DNA of 64,000 nt from positions 1 through 64,000 of the forward strand of contig JAKQIT010000165.1 in assembly GCA_029556915.1 (NCBI GenBank), given 5' to 3'. Each line of letters opens with the position of its first letter. The stretch's first letter is position 1. The stretch is from Pseudomonadota bacterium (lineage in GTDB: Bacteria > Pseudomonadota > Gammaproteobacteria > Burkholderiales > Methylophilaceae). The notes beneath the pieces are model-generated. The model saw nothing but the letters and a program-made list of their open reading frames with translations. It had not been told where the DNA came from and made no database searches. Made by a program: the position numbers and the translations under genes. Positions 53,859 to 63,219 of the stretch are shown piece by piece.

Positions 53859-54617
53859 ATGCCTAGTTACGATTACCCATTCAATGAGCGCATTCGCACC
53901 TTATTGCGTGTTGAAGATTTATTTTCTAAAGTCTTGCACAACCTTGCCTCTAGTGATGAAAATCATCACCATTCCGCGTTGCTCACGTTGCTACAAATTT
54001 CTGATATTGTTGACCGCGCTGATTTGCGCTCTGACTTATTGCAAGAATTAGCCCGCCAAAAATTGGTGATGGAAACGTTGCGTGGCAACCCAGCCATTGC
54101 CCCAAAAAAACTCGATAGTTTGATAAGTGATCTCAGCACCGCCGAAGCGAGCCTGCGTGAAGAAAATACCAAACTTGGACAAACGCTACGCACCAATGAA
54201 TGGCTGATGGCGATTAAGCAACGTACGGGCATTCCTGGCGGCGTATGCGAATTTGACGTGCCGTCTTACCATTTTTGGCTCAATTTAGGCGAAGAAAGAC
54301 GTAAGCAAGATTTATTGTCATGGATTCAACCGTTAATGCCCATGTATCAAGCGATATTGGTGATTTTAAAAATATTGCGCGGCAGCGGCGCCACGCTAAA
54401 AAAAGTTGCGCCCAATGGGGTGTATCAAGAAATGCTTGCGGGTGCGAAGCCTGCCCAGATGTTGCGGGTAGATATGGCTGATATTACCCAGTGCTTTCCA
54501 GAAGTAAGTGCTAACAAATACGCGATTAATATTCGTTTTCTTACCTTGGATAATGCACAAAAAACGCAAAAATATGAAAACGACGTGAAGTTTTCACTGA
54601 CCCTTTGCAACCTGTAG
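53859..54617 (+). CDS. zapD: Cell division protein ZapD
   Basis: A 252-residue ZapD (DUF1342/YacF) protein. It opens [19 protein letters not shown], the family signature, and has [23 protein letters not shown]. ZapD cross-links FtsZ filaments at the division ring. It lies in the usual place between coaE and yacG. Confidence 0.94.
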   Translation: MPSYDYPFNERIRTLLRVEDLFSKVLHNLASSDENHHHSALLTLLQISDIVDRADLRSDLLQELARQKLVMETLRGNPAIAPKKLDSLISDLSTAEASLREENTKLGQTLRTNEWLMAIKQRTGIPGGVCEFDVPSYHFWLNLGEERRKQDLLSWIQPLMPMYQAILVILKILRGSGATLKKVAPNGVYQEMLAGAKPAQMLRVDMADITQCFPEVSANKYAINIRFLTLDNAQKTQKYENDVKFSLTLCNL

Positions 54618-54627
54618 TCTCCGCGAT

Positions 54628-54837
54628 ATGACCTCAACAAAAAAACGTCTGGTTGCCTGCCCGCAATGCAAACAGTCTAGCGAATACTCCGCCGAAAACC
54701 CGTTTCGCCCATTTTGTAGTGAGCGCTGCAAACTCATCGATTTAGGCGTTTGGGCAACCGAAGGTTACGCCATCCCCACACCGATTAAACCTGACGATTT
54801 AACTGACGAACTCACCAACCAACTATTAGGACACTAA
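54628..54837 (+). CDS. yacG: DNA gyrase inhibitor YacG
   Basis: A 69-residue zinc protein with Cys11-x2-Cys14 (ACPQCK) and Cys30-x3-Cys34 (FCSERCK), followed by L-G-V-W-A-T-E-G-Y. YacG binds GyrB and inhibits gyrase activity. It starts 10 bases after zapD, and the copper chaperone gene begins five bases later. Confidence 0.95.
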   Translation: MTSTKKRLVACPQCKQSSEYSAENPFRPFCSERCKLIDLGVWATEGYAIPTPIKPDDLTDELTNQLLGH

Positions 54838-54842
54838 ATCTC

Positions 54843-55292
54843 ATGCGCCATTTAGTTAAATGCATTTTAGCCTTATTTATTGCTGTTTTCAGCGCCACCA
54901 GTTTTGCTGGCGAGGCCAAACCTGTCAACGTACAAGACGCTTGGGTACGCGCCACCGCACCGCGGCAAAAAGTCGGCGCGGCTTACATGACGCTCTCTTA
55001 TGATGAAAATATCACGCTCGTGGCTGCCGATGCTGATGTAGCAGAATCGGTAGAAATTCACAGCATGGAAATGAAAAATGGCGTGATGAAAATGCGCAGT
55101 ATTGAAAGCCTGCCAATTCAAGCGGGCAAACCCACCAAACTAGCGCCTAACGGCTTGCACTTAATGTTATTTGGGCTTCAAAAACCGCTCAAAGCAGGCG
55201 ACCAAGTTGAGTTGACCTTATGTTTTAAATCCAAAAATGGTGAGGAAACGCACCAAACCATGACCCTGCCGATTAAAGAATTTGTAAGATAA
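54843..55292 (+). CDS. Periplasmic PCu(A)C-type copper chaperone
   Basis: A 149-residue exported protein with signal peptide (to about residue 22, S-F-A). The domain has W-V-R-A-T-A-P-R-Q-K-V-G-A-A-Y-M, V-E-I-H-S-M-E-M-K-N-G-V-M-K-M-R and N-G-L-H-L-M-L-F-G-L, supplying the His/Met copper ligands of the H(M)x10M...HxM type. PCuAC proteins deliver Cu(I) to cytochrome oxidase, in the same pathway as the SCO1-like protein at 17212. A palindromic repeat follows. Confidence 0.93.
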   Translation: MRHLVKCILALFIAVFSATSFAGEAKPVNVQDAWVRATAPRQKVGAAYMTLSYDENITLVAADADVAESVEIHSMEMKNGVMKMRSIESLPIQAGKPTKLAPNGLHLMLFGLQKPLKAGDQVELTLCFKSKNGEETHQTMTLPIKEFVR

Positions 55293-55317
55293 AAACCGTT
55301 TTAATTTCAGCACAAAT

Positions 55318-55387
55318 TTCCCCGAGAGATTTTTACGCCTCTGGAAGCCGCATGGATACTGGCTTACAGAGGTGGTGAAATGATTTG
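55318..55387 (+). repeat. Intergenic palindromic repeat, copy 13
   Basis: Forward, near consensus. Left flank CCCCGAGAGATTTTTACG, stem CCTCTGGAAGCC / GGCTTACAGAGG, loop GCATGGATACT, right flank TGGTGAAATGATTTG. It lies between the convergent copper chaperone and mutT genes and is almost the same as copy 1 at 2192, 53 kb away. Confidence 0.92.
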
Positions 55388-55436
55388 TTGTTAAATCTGC
55401 TTAAAAATTAAGCATTTTATAGCGCAAAAATTACCC

Positions 55437-56375
55437 TTACCAAACCCCACGCTGCATGGCAATGCCGTGTGCGCCATGTTGCCAAGCAGCAGTTAAATCT
55501 TGCGTTTGCATGCCGCCCAATGCGTACACCGGCACTGGAAAATCTCGCACTAAATTTCTAAAATTTTGCCAGCCTAAAGGCTGCGCATCGGCGTGACTTT
55601 GAGTCGGTAAAACAGGGGAAATTACGACAAAATCCAAACCCAGTTGTGCGGCTTTGGCAAGTTCTTGCGCGTTATGGCAGGAGGCCGCACAGCGTAAGTT
55701 TTCCGGTTTTTTGTCTAATTGCATCAATTGCTTAGAGGTAAAGTGCACGCCGCTGGCACCCACCGATTGCGCTAACGCAATATCAGCATTCACCAACACG
55801 CTGGCGCAGTAAGGGTCAGCCAGCGTCATCACTTGTTGCGTAAAGGCTTTGAGGGCATCTGGCGATAGCTGCTTTTCACGTATTTGAATCAGCCGCAGGC
55901 CATTTTCAAGTGCCGTTTTTAGCTTGGTAAAAAATGCCACTTCGCCTAACTCCGCCAAATTGGTAATGGCATACACACTGGGTAAATGCAAAGCTTGGAT
56001 AATGGGCGCGTTGGCAGGCAACATGGGCGAAACCTGTAAATCCATCGGATTTTGCCAGCTTAAGTGTTGGCCTTCTGCCCCGTGCGGCTCGCCTTGCCAG
56101 CATGCCACGCGAAAAAAATGGAGTTTGACGGTTTTTTCGGGGTAATCAAACGTGCGCGTGAGCCACGGATAAAGCTGCGTAACGGTAATGCCAAGTTCTT
56201 CGTGCAGTTCACGCTTTAAGGCATTTTCTGCACTTTCACCGTTTTCAATTTTACCGCCGGGAAATTCCCACCAGCCCGCCCAAGGTTTGCCTGCAGGGCG
56301 TTGGCCTAACAGCACCCAACCATCTTCACGCTGAATCACGCCAACGGCAGCGTGGGTGACTTGCTGACCTAGCAT
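55437..56375 (-). CDS. MutT Nudix hydrolase fused to a ThiE-like domain
   Basis: A 312-residue two-domain protein. The N-terminal Nudix domain has G-G-K-I-E-N-G-E-S...R-E-L-H-E-E-L-G-I (about 40-63), the box for hydrolysis of 8-oxo-dGTP or similar. The C-terminal half (about 140-312) resembles thiamine phosphate synthase: R-L-I-Q-I-R-E-K-Q-L, V-L-V-N-A-D-I-A-L-A, G-V-H-F-T-S and P-V-Y-A-L-G-G-M. This fusion is known in beta- and gammaproteobacteria; whether the second half makes thiamine phosphate is doubtful. Its start overlaps the stop of the DUF815 gene. Confidence 0.92.
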   Translation of the reverse strand: MLGQQVTHAAVGVIQREDGWVLLGQRPAGKPWAGWWEFPGGKIENGESAENALKRELHEELGITVTQLYPWLTRTFDYPEKTVKLHFFRVACWQGEPHGAEGQHLSWQNPMDLQVSPMLPANAPIIQALHLPSVYAITNLAELGEVAFFTKLKTALENGLRLIQIREKQLSPDALKAFTQQVMTLADPYCASVLVNADIALAQSVGASGVHFTSKQLMQLDKKPENLRCAASCHNAQELAKAAQLGLDFVVISPVLPTQSHADAQPLGWQNFRNLVRDFPVPVYALGGMQTQDLTAAWQHGAHGIAMQRGVW

Positions 56376-57244
56376 TACGGCTTACTATTCAATTGCAACT
56401 TGCCCGCGTAATCACGCGCAAATTGATACGCCACGCGGCCACTGCGGGCACCGCGCGTATGGGTAAATTCTAATGCTGCTTTGTGGGCAGTTTCATCCCA
56501 AGGGATATTGAATGTCTTCAACCAGTTTTCTGCAATGGCCAAATATTCGTCTTGGTCAAACGCGTAAAACGCCAGCCACAGGCCGAAACGCTCTGCCAAG
56601 GCAGTTTTTTCCTCTATGGTGTCGCTGGGCCTAATTTCGCCATCCCAATGTTTGGTGGCTAAATTATCTGCCATAAACTCGGGCATCAAGTTTTTACGGT
56701 TAGATGTGGCATACACCAGCATATTTTCCGAAGTGCTTGCCACCGAGCCATCCAGCACCACTTTCAGGGCTTTGTAACTTTCATCATTGGCTTCAAACGT
56801 CAGGTCATCACAAAAAATAATGAATTTTTCTGGGCGATTGCGAATCAGCTCCACAATTTCAGGCAAGTGGATTAAGTCGTGCTTCTCAACCTCAATTAAG
56901 CGCAAACCCTCTTGTGCATAGGCCGTGAGTAATGCTTTGATTAAGCTGGATTTTCCAGTCCCGCGCGTACCCGTGAGCAGTACGTTATTGGCAGGCAAGC
57001 CTTTTAAAAATTGCTGGGTGTTGCGCACAATTTTAGCTTTTTGCGAATCCACAAACTGAATGTTATCCAGCGCGATTTGGTGTGGGTGAGCGATAGTCTG
57101 TAGATAGCCTTTATTGCCTGCTTTTACCCATCGCCAAGCGGTGCTATTCCAATCCACCGGGCTGGAAGGCGCATGGAATAAGGCTTCCAGACGTGCTAAT
57201 AAATGCTCGGCGCGCCCAACTAGGTTATCTAAATCTTTTGACAT
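56375..57244 (-). CDS. DUF815-family AAA-type ATPase
   Basis: A 289-residue ATP-binding protein. Walker A is L-L-T-G-T-R-G-T-G-K-S-S (about 91-102), Walker B F-I-I-F-C-D-D-L-T-F, followed by S-G-R-V-A-Y-Q-F-A near the end. The family is widespread and uncharacterised. One-base overlap with the mutT/thiE gene indicates an operon; argJ lies upstream beyond the GFA gene. The argJ-DUF815-mutT order is typical of betaproteobacteria. Confidence 0.9.
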   Translation of the reverse strand: MSKDLDNLVGRAEHLLARLEALFHAPSSPVDWNSTAWRWVKAGNKGYLQTIAHPHQIALDNIQFVDSQKAKIVRNTQQFLKGLPANNVLLTGTRGTGKSSLIKALLTAYAQEGLRLIEVEKHDLIHLPEIVELIRNRPEKFIIFCDDLTFEANDESYKALKVVLDGSVASTSENMLVYATSNRKNLMPEFMADNLATKHWDGEIRPSDTIEEKTALAERFGLWLAFYAFDQDEYLAIAENWLKTFNIPWDETAHKAALEFTHTRGARSGRVAYQFARDYAGKLQLNSKP

Positions 57245-57253
57245 CTAAATCTA

Positions 57254-57601
57254 CTAAAGGCTACGTCCATCATAATGATTTACTTTTAATGCTGATGACT
57301 CAACATCATCTAAGCAACGTACATTGATGGCCGCCATTGCTTCCCCTTTTGGATTCATCGCCTCACCAAATGGTGCACAGCCACAAACATTACAAAATCG
57401 ATGTTTGATTTTATGGCTGTTAAAAGTGTATGTTGAGATGTCAGCTTCGGGCGTTTTAAGGTGCAAATTTGTGCGAGGAACAAACCAAAGCAATGAACCG
57501 CGCTTGGTACAGATTGAACAATTACATTGCGTCACATGTTGAAGATCGCCCTCCACCTCAAACGCAATTTTGCCACAGTGGCATCCACCTTTATAAATCA
57601 T
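57254..57601 (-). CDS. GFA-family zinc protein
   Basis: A 115-residue protein of the glutathione-dependent formaldehyde-activating (GFA/CENP-V) family. The zinc ligands are Cys7-x-Cys9 (GGCHCGKIAFEV), Cys26-x-Cys28-x2-Cys31 (CNCSIC) and F-C-N-V-C-G-C near the end. In a methylotroph a formaldehyde role is tempting, but most family members have no proven activity. It is inserted between argJ and the DUF815 gene, which are adjacent in many relatives. Confidence 0.87.
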   Translation of the reverse strand: MIYKGGCHCGKIAFEVEGDLQHVTQCNCSICTKRGSLLWFVPRTNLHLKTPEADISTYTFNSHKIKHRFCNVCGCAPFGEAMNPKGEAMAAINVRCLDDVESSALKVNHYDGRSL

Positions 57602-57624
57602 TGTAGCCTCCTCGTCTGCTGATA

Positions 57625-58851
57625 TTAACTTCTGTAATCCGCGTTAATTTTCACGTAGTCGTAAGAGAAGTCACACGTCCAGACCGTGCTTGTCGCGCTT
57701 CCGCGATTTAACACCACGCGCACCAGAATATCGCTTTCTTTCATAATCGCCGCGCCCTGCTCTTCTTGATAGCTTACTGCGCGCCCACCTTTTTCTGCCA
57801 CTAGCACATCACCCAAATAGAGTTCCATATTATTGACATCTAGGTCATCCACACCCGCATAGCCAATGGCCGCTAAAATACGCCCCAAGTTTGGGTCTGA
57901 CGCAAAAAATGCGGTTTTGATGAGCGGTGAGTGCGCAATGGCATACGCCACTTTGCGGCATTCGGCTTCGTCTTTTCCAGCCTGCACTTGAATGGTCATA
58001 AACTTGGTCGCACCTTCACCATCGCGCACAATGGCTTGTGCAAGCTCAATCGCCACCGCAGTCATCGCATCGCGCAAGGTTACAAAATCTGCGCTTTGTT
58101 CGGTAATTTCCGTATTGCCAGCCAAATTGGTCGCCATCAAAATCAGGCTATCGTTGGTGCTGGTATCGCCATCTACCGTAATGCAGTTAAACGATTTATT
58201 CACCGCGTATTGAATGATGTTTTCTAGCGTGCATTGGCTCACGGCAGCATCCGTGGCAATGTAGCCCAGCATGGTTGCCATGTTAGGGTGTATCATGCCG
58301 CTGCCTTTGCTGATGCCGGTGATGGTGACCTGCTTTCCGTCCAACATCAGCGACCTAGAAGTTCCTTTGGCGACAATATCGGTGGTCATAATCGCCTCAG
58401 CCGCGTTCAGCCAGTTATCTTCTTTGAGGTTTTCAATCGCGGCAGGCAAGCCGGCAATCACTTTATCCACAGGCAATGGCTCTAAAATCACCCCGGTAGA
58501 AAATGGCAACACTTGGTTCGCGTTCAACCCAAGCAAACCGCCGAGCACTTCACAACTTTGTTTGGCACGATTCAAGCCATCTTCACCAGTCCCCGCATTA
58601 GCGCAGCCAGTATTAACCAACAGCGCACGAATGCCGGCTTTTTGCGCTAAAAATTCTTTACACAAAATCACCGGCGCAGCACAAAAGCGGTTATTAGTAA
58701 AAACACCCGCGACTCTGCTTTGCTCAGCAAGTTTAATTACTAGCACATCTTTACGGTTTGGTTTGCGCACGTGCGCTTGGGCAAAGCCTAATTGAACACC
58801 CCTTACAGGTAATAATGATGCGGCTAGCGGGGCGCTGAGTTTGACTGGCAT
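57625..58851 (-). CDS. argJ: Bifunctional ornithine acetyltransferase / N-acetylglutamate synthase
   Basis: A 408-residue self-cleaving enzyme. The cleavage region [13 protein letters not shown] places Thr193 as the nucleophile. [15 protein letters not shown] and the C-terminal [11 protein letters not shown] lie on either side. It recycles the acetyl group in arginine synthesis. The ATG at 58851 is preferred to a TTG three codons upstream. Confidence 0.96.
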   Translation of the reverse strand: MPVKLSAPLAASLLPVRGVQLGFAQAHVRKPNRKDVLVIKLAEQSRVAGVFTNNRFCAAPVILCKEFLAQKAGIRALLVNTGCANAGTGEDGLNRAKQSCEVLGGLLGLNANQVLPFSTGVILEPLPVDKVIAGLPAAIENLKEDNWLNAAEAIMTTDIVAKGTSRSLMLDGKQVTITGISKGSGMIHPNMATMLGYIATDAAVSQCTLENIIQYAVNKSFNCITVDGDTSTNDSLILMATNLAGNTEITEQSADFVTLRDAMTAVAIELAQAIVRDGEGATKFMTIQVQAGKDEAECRKVAYAIAHSPLIKTAFFASDPNLGRILAAIGYAGVDDLDVNNMELYLGDVLVAEKGGRAVSYQEEQGAAIMKESDILVRVVLNRGSATSTVWTCDFSYDYVKINADYRS

Positions 58852-58958
58852 AACAAACAACTTTCAAGAGTTAACATGGCCACATTTTAACGCATTATGC
58901 CGCGCATAGTTAAGGTGAAAATGCTTGCCAAGTCACTTTGCCATGTCAATTTGTTAAG

Positions 58959-61900
58959 TCACTTTCGTTTTACATTGTCAATTTTGCCCGTTAGGTCATA
59001 TTGCGTTTGAAAGTTTCGGGTGGGGGTATATAAATTAGCGCTCAACTTACCTGAAATATTTTGCTTGTCATCAATATCTACTTGACCTTGCACCTGTAAC
59101 TTGGCTGATTTTAAAACTAAATTTCGATATTGATAACGCCCATTCGCCACTTTAAGATTTCCAGAAAGTTTATCAAAATAGGTAGCGTAACCTTCTAGCG
59201 ATTGGTCTGTCGGCGTAACAATATTGCGCGGTATATCAATACCGCTGATTTTGCTGTTTGGAACCTCAAAACTTGCATTTACTTCAGCCGCATCCATCAA
59301 AGTTGCCGCACTGGTTGAATGCGCATTAAAATTACCCGATAAAGTCAGCTTACCATCTACCGAACCTGCACTAGAAAATGCTTTTAAAACCTGCTGCGTA
59401 TTAACTTTGTTGAGCTTAAAGTCACCCGTTATTTGCCATGCGTTTTGCCAATTGAGTAGTGCATTAGCATTAAAATCACCCCCGTAAATTTCACCGTCAA
59501 TTTGGTCAAAGTTAACTTGGTTTTGCTGATAAAGTCCATGTGCAGTAATTTCATCAAACACCACCTTTTCTCCAAATGGTAATTTATATTGCTGCGCTTT
59601 CATCATCACTTGATATGTGCCATTTACTGGTCTGATATGTAGCGTTAATGCCTGTTCAACACTTTTCATTTCTAACCCACTTAAGCCACGAGTTTTATCA
59701 AAATCAACCCAACCGTCAAAAGTGCCAAACACAAATTCGTTAATATTTAATTTCACATTTTTAAACTGGATTGCCCTAACATCTAGTTGGTCAGAAGCGA
59801 TAAGCTTATTAACTGATTGCAGCGGTATGGCGTAGTCTTCTTGCGCTATATTTAAACCATCCACTGTGATCGAATGCATGACTTTAGTTTTATCAAATAA
59901 TGTTGAAATTTCAGGTTCAATATGCGCAACTCCGACATTCAATGTCGATTTTTTTTCACCTAATGTAACTTGTTGTAATACAAAATGTGGCTGCGGCCAA
60001 AGTGATGCACGCACCTCGCCCACCTTAACCGGAGTGCCAAGACTGTCTGATGCAATTTTTTCCACTGGCTCAACCAGCATAGTTAAGGGCGCAAAGTGCA
60101 TGAAGCCTAACAAAACAAGAGCCAAAATCGGCACATAAATGACTAAAAACCGAATAAACCGCTTAAACCATATTTTTAAATTGGAGGCTGAAAGCACTTT
60201 TGGCAAACGCAACTTCTTGCGTGAAGATTGGTGTTTAATTTGCGCCTGCATGACCTCCCAGCTCAAAATCTCTCGGTCACCATCATCAGCACCAAGCCTG
60301 CTGTCATGCGCCCCCATCGGCGCAATCGTTTGCATTTTGGCCAGCTTTTGAGCTGCTTTTTCAGCGGCGCGCGCTGCTTTTTGTTCTTGCTTGGCGCGTT
60401 TTTCTGCTTCTTTTTGTGCCTTTTCTTCGGCTTTGACTCGGGCTTTCTCTTCTGCTTTTTCTTGCGCAGCCCGCGCTTTTTCTTGTGCTACGCGTTCTTT
60501 TTCGGCGCGCGCCTCTTCTTGCGCAAGTGCGATTGTTTCTGCCTCTAAACGCGCTTGTTTCTCAGCCGCTAGGCGGGAGATTTCTTCCGCTTCTTCCTGT
60601 GCCTTTTGCAGTTCCGCTTCCTCCGCTTTGCGTCGAGTAGCTTCTTCCTCTTGCGCAATACGTTCGGCTTCCAAGCGTGCTGCTTCTTCAGCCTCACGTC
60701 GGGCATTTTCTTCTTCACGCAAAATGCGCTCTGCTTCTAGCCGCGCTTTTTGTTTTGCCTCTTCAATTGCGCGTGCTTCGGCAAGTGCCCTTTCTTGCGC
60801 TTCTGCTTCCTGTCTTGCTTGTTGCTCTTGTGCCAAGCGTGCGTCTTCAGCCGCTTTGGCTTCTTCATCGGCTTTTTGTTTAGCCGCTTCTTCTTCTCGG
60901 GTTTTTCGCACCTGCTCACGCCGCGCTTTTTCTTTCGCGCGAATTCGCTCAACCAGTGCTTGCGCCTCTAGCTCAGCTTTATGTAGCGTTTCTTCTGCAT
61001 TTCTTTGCTTTTCTTCAGCTTCGCGTGCGGCGCGCTCTGCTTCAATACGAATTTTATCCTCAGCCTCTTGCTTCAGCCTCAACTCAACGGCAATCTGTTC
61101 TGCTTCAGCGTTAGCACGTTCTTCTGCTTCACGTATTGCTTGCAATTGTGCAATGCGTAAGGCTTCTTCCGCAGCTTTGGCCTCTTCTTCAGCTATTATT
61201 TTTGCGGCACGCAAATCAGCTTGACGTTGCACCTCTGCGGCCTCACTGGCAATTCTCTCGGCCTCCAAGCGGGCTTTTTCATTTTCTTCAGCTTGTTTCT
61301 TCGCTTCCGCTTCTAATTTGGCTTGAGCTTCAGCAGCAGCGCTAGCCTCTGCAAGTGCTTGCGCCTCACGTTCTAAACGATCTTTTTCCTGCTGGATTTT
61401 CTCTGCTTCTTCTCGGGCTTTTTGTTCTGCAAGCTGGCGCGCCAGCTCCTCCGCCTCAGCCTTTAACTTCGCCTCTAAAGCAGCTTTTGCTCGGGCTTGA
61501 TTTTCGGTTTTTTCTTTTTCAATCGCCTCTTGTGCAATACGTTGTGCCTCTATACGTGCATTCTCTTCAATCTCTGCTTTTGCTTTTTCTTTTAAACGAA
61601 TTTGCGCTTTAATTTCTCGCGCTTTGCGTTCATCTTCTAGGCGGTTAGCTTCTACAATTTCCGCTAATTGCGATGGTGCCAAATCCGCTGGGAAGTCCAA
61701 TTGATCTTCTACTTCAATTTCTTCTACCACCATGGGTGAAAAAACGGTTCCAAACTCCCAATCATCTTCAGTAGTTGCCTCTGATAAGTATTTAATATAG
61801 CCGTCTTTTTCAAGCTGCGTGACTGCCGCAATCACTTTTGACTCTGGCATATCACTTAACTGCTTAGCAATCGCTTGAACGCTCTCATGCCCATCAACTA

Positions 61901-62003
61901 GGTCTATGACCCGTTTAAGCGGCGCAGACAACCCGCCAAAGAGGGCTTTACGTACTCGTAATCCTTCAGCAGTTTTGGTGTAAATGGCCGTTAAATTCAT
62001 CAT
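58959..62003 (-). CDS. Large coiled-coil / AsmA-like membrane protein
   Basis: A 1014-residue protein with three parts. Residues about 1-80 look like a small winged-helix-type domain (L-F-G-G-L-S-A-P-L-K-R-V-I-D-L-V-D-G...Y-I-K-Y-L). Residues about 110-555 are a nearly continuous Ala/Glu/Lys/Arg coiled coil with repeated E-A-E-R-I-A-x-E-E units. A membrane segment (about 618-641, F-L-V-I-Y-V-P-I-L-A-L-V-L-L-G-F) is followed by a 370-residue AsmA-type beta-rich domain, presumably periplasmic, with G-S-V-D-G-K-L-T-L-S-G-N-F. AsmA-like proteins handle lipid transport or outer-membrane assembly. The large cytoplasmic coiled coil is unusual. The opposite strand shows long false frames because of the repeats. 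Confidence 0.8.
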   Translation of the reverse strand: MMNLTAIYTKTAEGLRVRKALFGGLSAPLKRVIDLVDGHESVQAIAKQLSDMPESKVIAAVTQLEKDGYIKYLSEATTEDDWEFGTVFSPMVVEEIEVEDQLDFPADLAPSQLAEIVEANRLEDERKAREIKAQIRLKEKAKAEIEENARIEAQRIAQEAIEKEKTENQARAKAALEAKLKAEAEELARQLAEQKAREEAEKIQQEKDRLEREAQALAEASAAAEAQAKLEAEAKKQAEENEKARLEAERIASEAAEVQRQADLRAAKIIAEEEAKAAEEALRIAQLQAIREAEERANAEAEQIAVELRLKQEAEDKIRIEAERAAREAEEKQRNAEETLHKAELEAQALVERIRAKEKARREQVRKTREEEAAKQKADEEAKAAEDARLAQEQQARQEAEAQERALAEARAIEEAKQKARLEAERILREEENARREAEEAARLEAERIAQEEEATRRKAEEAELQKAQEEAEEISRLAAEKQARLEAETIALAQEEARAEKERVAQEKARAAQEKAEEKARVKAEEKAQKEAEKRAKQEQKAARAAEKAAQKLAKMQTIAPMGAHDSRLGADDGDREILSWEVMQAQIKHQSSRKKLRLPKVLSASNLKIWFKRFIRFLVIYVPILALVLLGFMHFAPLTMLVEPVEKIASDSLGTPVKVGEVRASLWPQPHFVLQQVTLGEKKSTLNVGVAHIEPEISTLFDKTKVMHSITVDGLNIAQEDYAIPLQSVNKLIASDQLDVRAIQFKNVKLNINEFVFGTFDGWVDFDKTRGLSGLEMKSVEQALTLHIRPVNGTYQVMMKAQQYKLPFGEKVVFDEITAHGLYQQNQVNFDQIDGEIYGGDFNANALLNWQNAWQITGDFKLNKVNTQQVLKAFSSAGSVDGKLTLSGNFNAHSTSAATLMDAAEVNASFEVPNSKISGIDIPRNIVTPTDQSLEGYATYFDKLSGNLKVANGRYQYRNLVLKSAKLQVQGQVDIDDKQNISGKLSANLYTPTRNFQTQYDLTGKIDNVKRK

Positions 62004-62272
62004 TGCTAACTTAATTTGATGGGTTCAGATATAGAATTATTCATAGATAACAATAAGATAATTGATATTGATGATTACAATTCTAACTTAACTTCATGAA
62101 TAAAAAGGCTTTAGATTTAAATTAGAATAATTCATGTAGTTTTTACGCAACACAAGACGCTACCTCATCGCTTGCAGGACTTAGCGCTGGCAAAGACTTT
62201 TACTCATGAGTTTAGAATAAAAAACAGGGTCATTTATGACCCTGTTTAGATGTTGCGCGGCAAATAATCGTA
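62004..62272. other. Intergenic region of 269 bases, mostly featureless
   Basis: AT-rich DNA between two genes on the minus strand. Apart from the terminator at 62215 I see no gene, repeat family member or clear promoter. The upstream region of the 1014-residue gene lies here. Confidence 0.6.
62215..62247 (-). terminator. Rho-independent terminator after PhyH gene
   Basis: AAACAGGGTCA and TGACCCTGTTT pair around a short loop; on the minus strand the stem is followed by a run of T residues, 26 bases after the PhyH-family gene. Confidence 0.9.
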
Positions 62273-63046
62273 CTAACTCAGTACACCATGCTTAAATTTA
62301 CGCCACCGCTCTCTTGGGCGTAAATATTTAAATGTATTATACAAACTATCCTCCCCTTCAAGTTTGTCCACATATTCAAGCTGAGGCTTACCATCTTTAG
62401 CAATGATTAAATGGGGTTTTGAAATATATGGATCAATATGTTTAATATTCATGTACTCAAGCACATAAGCCCAACGACTTTCTTGGGTAACATTAGGCGT
62501 AGTTGAGTGTAGAGTAAAAGAATTAAAAACCACAATATCGCCGATTTCAGCTGAAATAAATTCGGCATTTTGCTCATCACAGGTAGCTGACATGTGACAA
62601 CCGTCATGTTTATGCTCATATTTCTTTTTGTGGCTGCCTGGTATCATCCAAATACCACCGTTTTCTTTTGTCATTTTGGTTAATGAAATCCAAAATTGGC
62701 AATGCGGATCTTTTAAGCGGCTATAAGAGTTATCCGTATGCCAAGGAAACGTGCCAGCGCCAGGCCCTTTTTCTACTGCTTGATCCCACCGCACCCAAAA
62801 ATTAGGGCCAATAAACTGACTAATTAAATTCACCACTTTTTCTTGTGATATGAATTCACGCAATTTTTGGCTTTTATGCATAATTAAGCTGTTAAATTTA
62901 AGATTTCCTAGATTTAACTGATCTGTTGAAACATTTTCACTGGAGGTTTTTTTAATTTCTTGAATTAACTCTTGAATTTCTTCTGGACTAAAAAAGTTAC
63001 GAATTAAGACATATCCTTTTGAATCATATTCTTGCTTTAACTGCAT
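62273..63046 (-). CDS. Phytanoyl-CoA dioxygenase family protein
   Basis: A 257-residue Fe(II)/2-oxoglutarate oxygenase. The iron site is His103-x-Asp105 (F-P-W-H-T-D-N-S-Y-S) and a distal His in F-N-S-F-T-L-H-S-T-T-P, with the 2-oxoglutarate Arg in Q-E-S-R-W-A-Y. The substrate is unknown; PhyH relatives include ectoine hydroxylase, halogenases and small-molecule hydroxylases. AGGGACAGG precedes the ATG. The coding DNA is AT-rich compared with neighbours and the gene stands alone between terminators. Confidence 0.88.
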   Translation of the reverse strand: MQLKQEYDSKGYVLIRNFFSPEEIQELIQEIKKTSSENVSTDQLNLGNLKFNSLIMHKSQKLREFISQEKVVNLISQFIGPNFWVRWDQAVEKGPGAGTFPWHTDNSYSRLKDPHCQFWISLTKMTKENGGIWMIPGSHKKKYEHKHDGCHMSATCDEQNAEFISAEIGDIVVFNSFTLHSTTPNVTQESRWAYVLEYMNIKHIDPYISKPHLIIAKDGKPQLEYVDKLEGEDSLYNTFKYLRPRERWRKFKHGVLS

Positions 63047-63163
63047 GTCCTGTCCCTGAATTGATAATTATTGTTTTGTTAAGAATTGTAATTTTATATT
63101 ATCGTATCGTTTAATTATAGGCTGCTCTATCACCCTTTAGGGGGATAGGTATATAAAATGCAG

Positions 63164-63193
63164 TAAAAAAAGCACGCTTATATGCGTGCTTTT
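63164..63193 (-). terminator. Rho-independent terminator after small lipoprotein gene
   Basis: AAAAGCACGC and GCGTGCTTTT pair around a six-base loop; on the minus strand a T-run follows. It lies 27 bases after the Ala/Pro-rich lipoprotein gene. Confidence 0.92.
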
Positions 63194-63219
63194 AAGAACA
63201 TCTCGAACAGTGCGAATTA

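Noticed and set aside
2192..55387. CRISPR array as explanation for the repeated sequences
   Set aside because: The copies are kilobases apart, in both orientations and without regular spacers or cas genes.
60391..61224. 277-residue Ser/Ala/Cys/Arg-rich plus-strand frame
   Set aside because: It is the antisense of the A/E/K/R coiled coil of the 1014-residue gene; the repetitive codons leave the opposite strand open.
58959..62003. TolA-like protein
   Set aside because: The coiled coil is TolA-like in composition, but the C-terminal part is AsmA-like, the membrane segment follows rather than precedes the coil, and no tol-pal genes are nearby.
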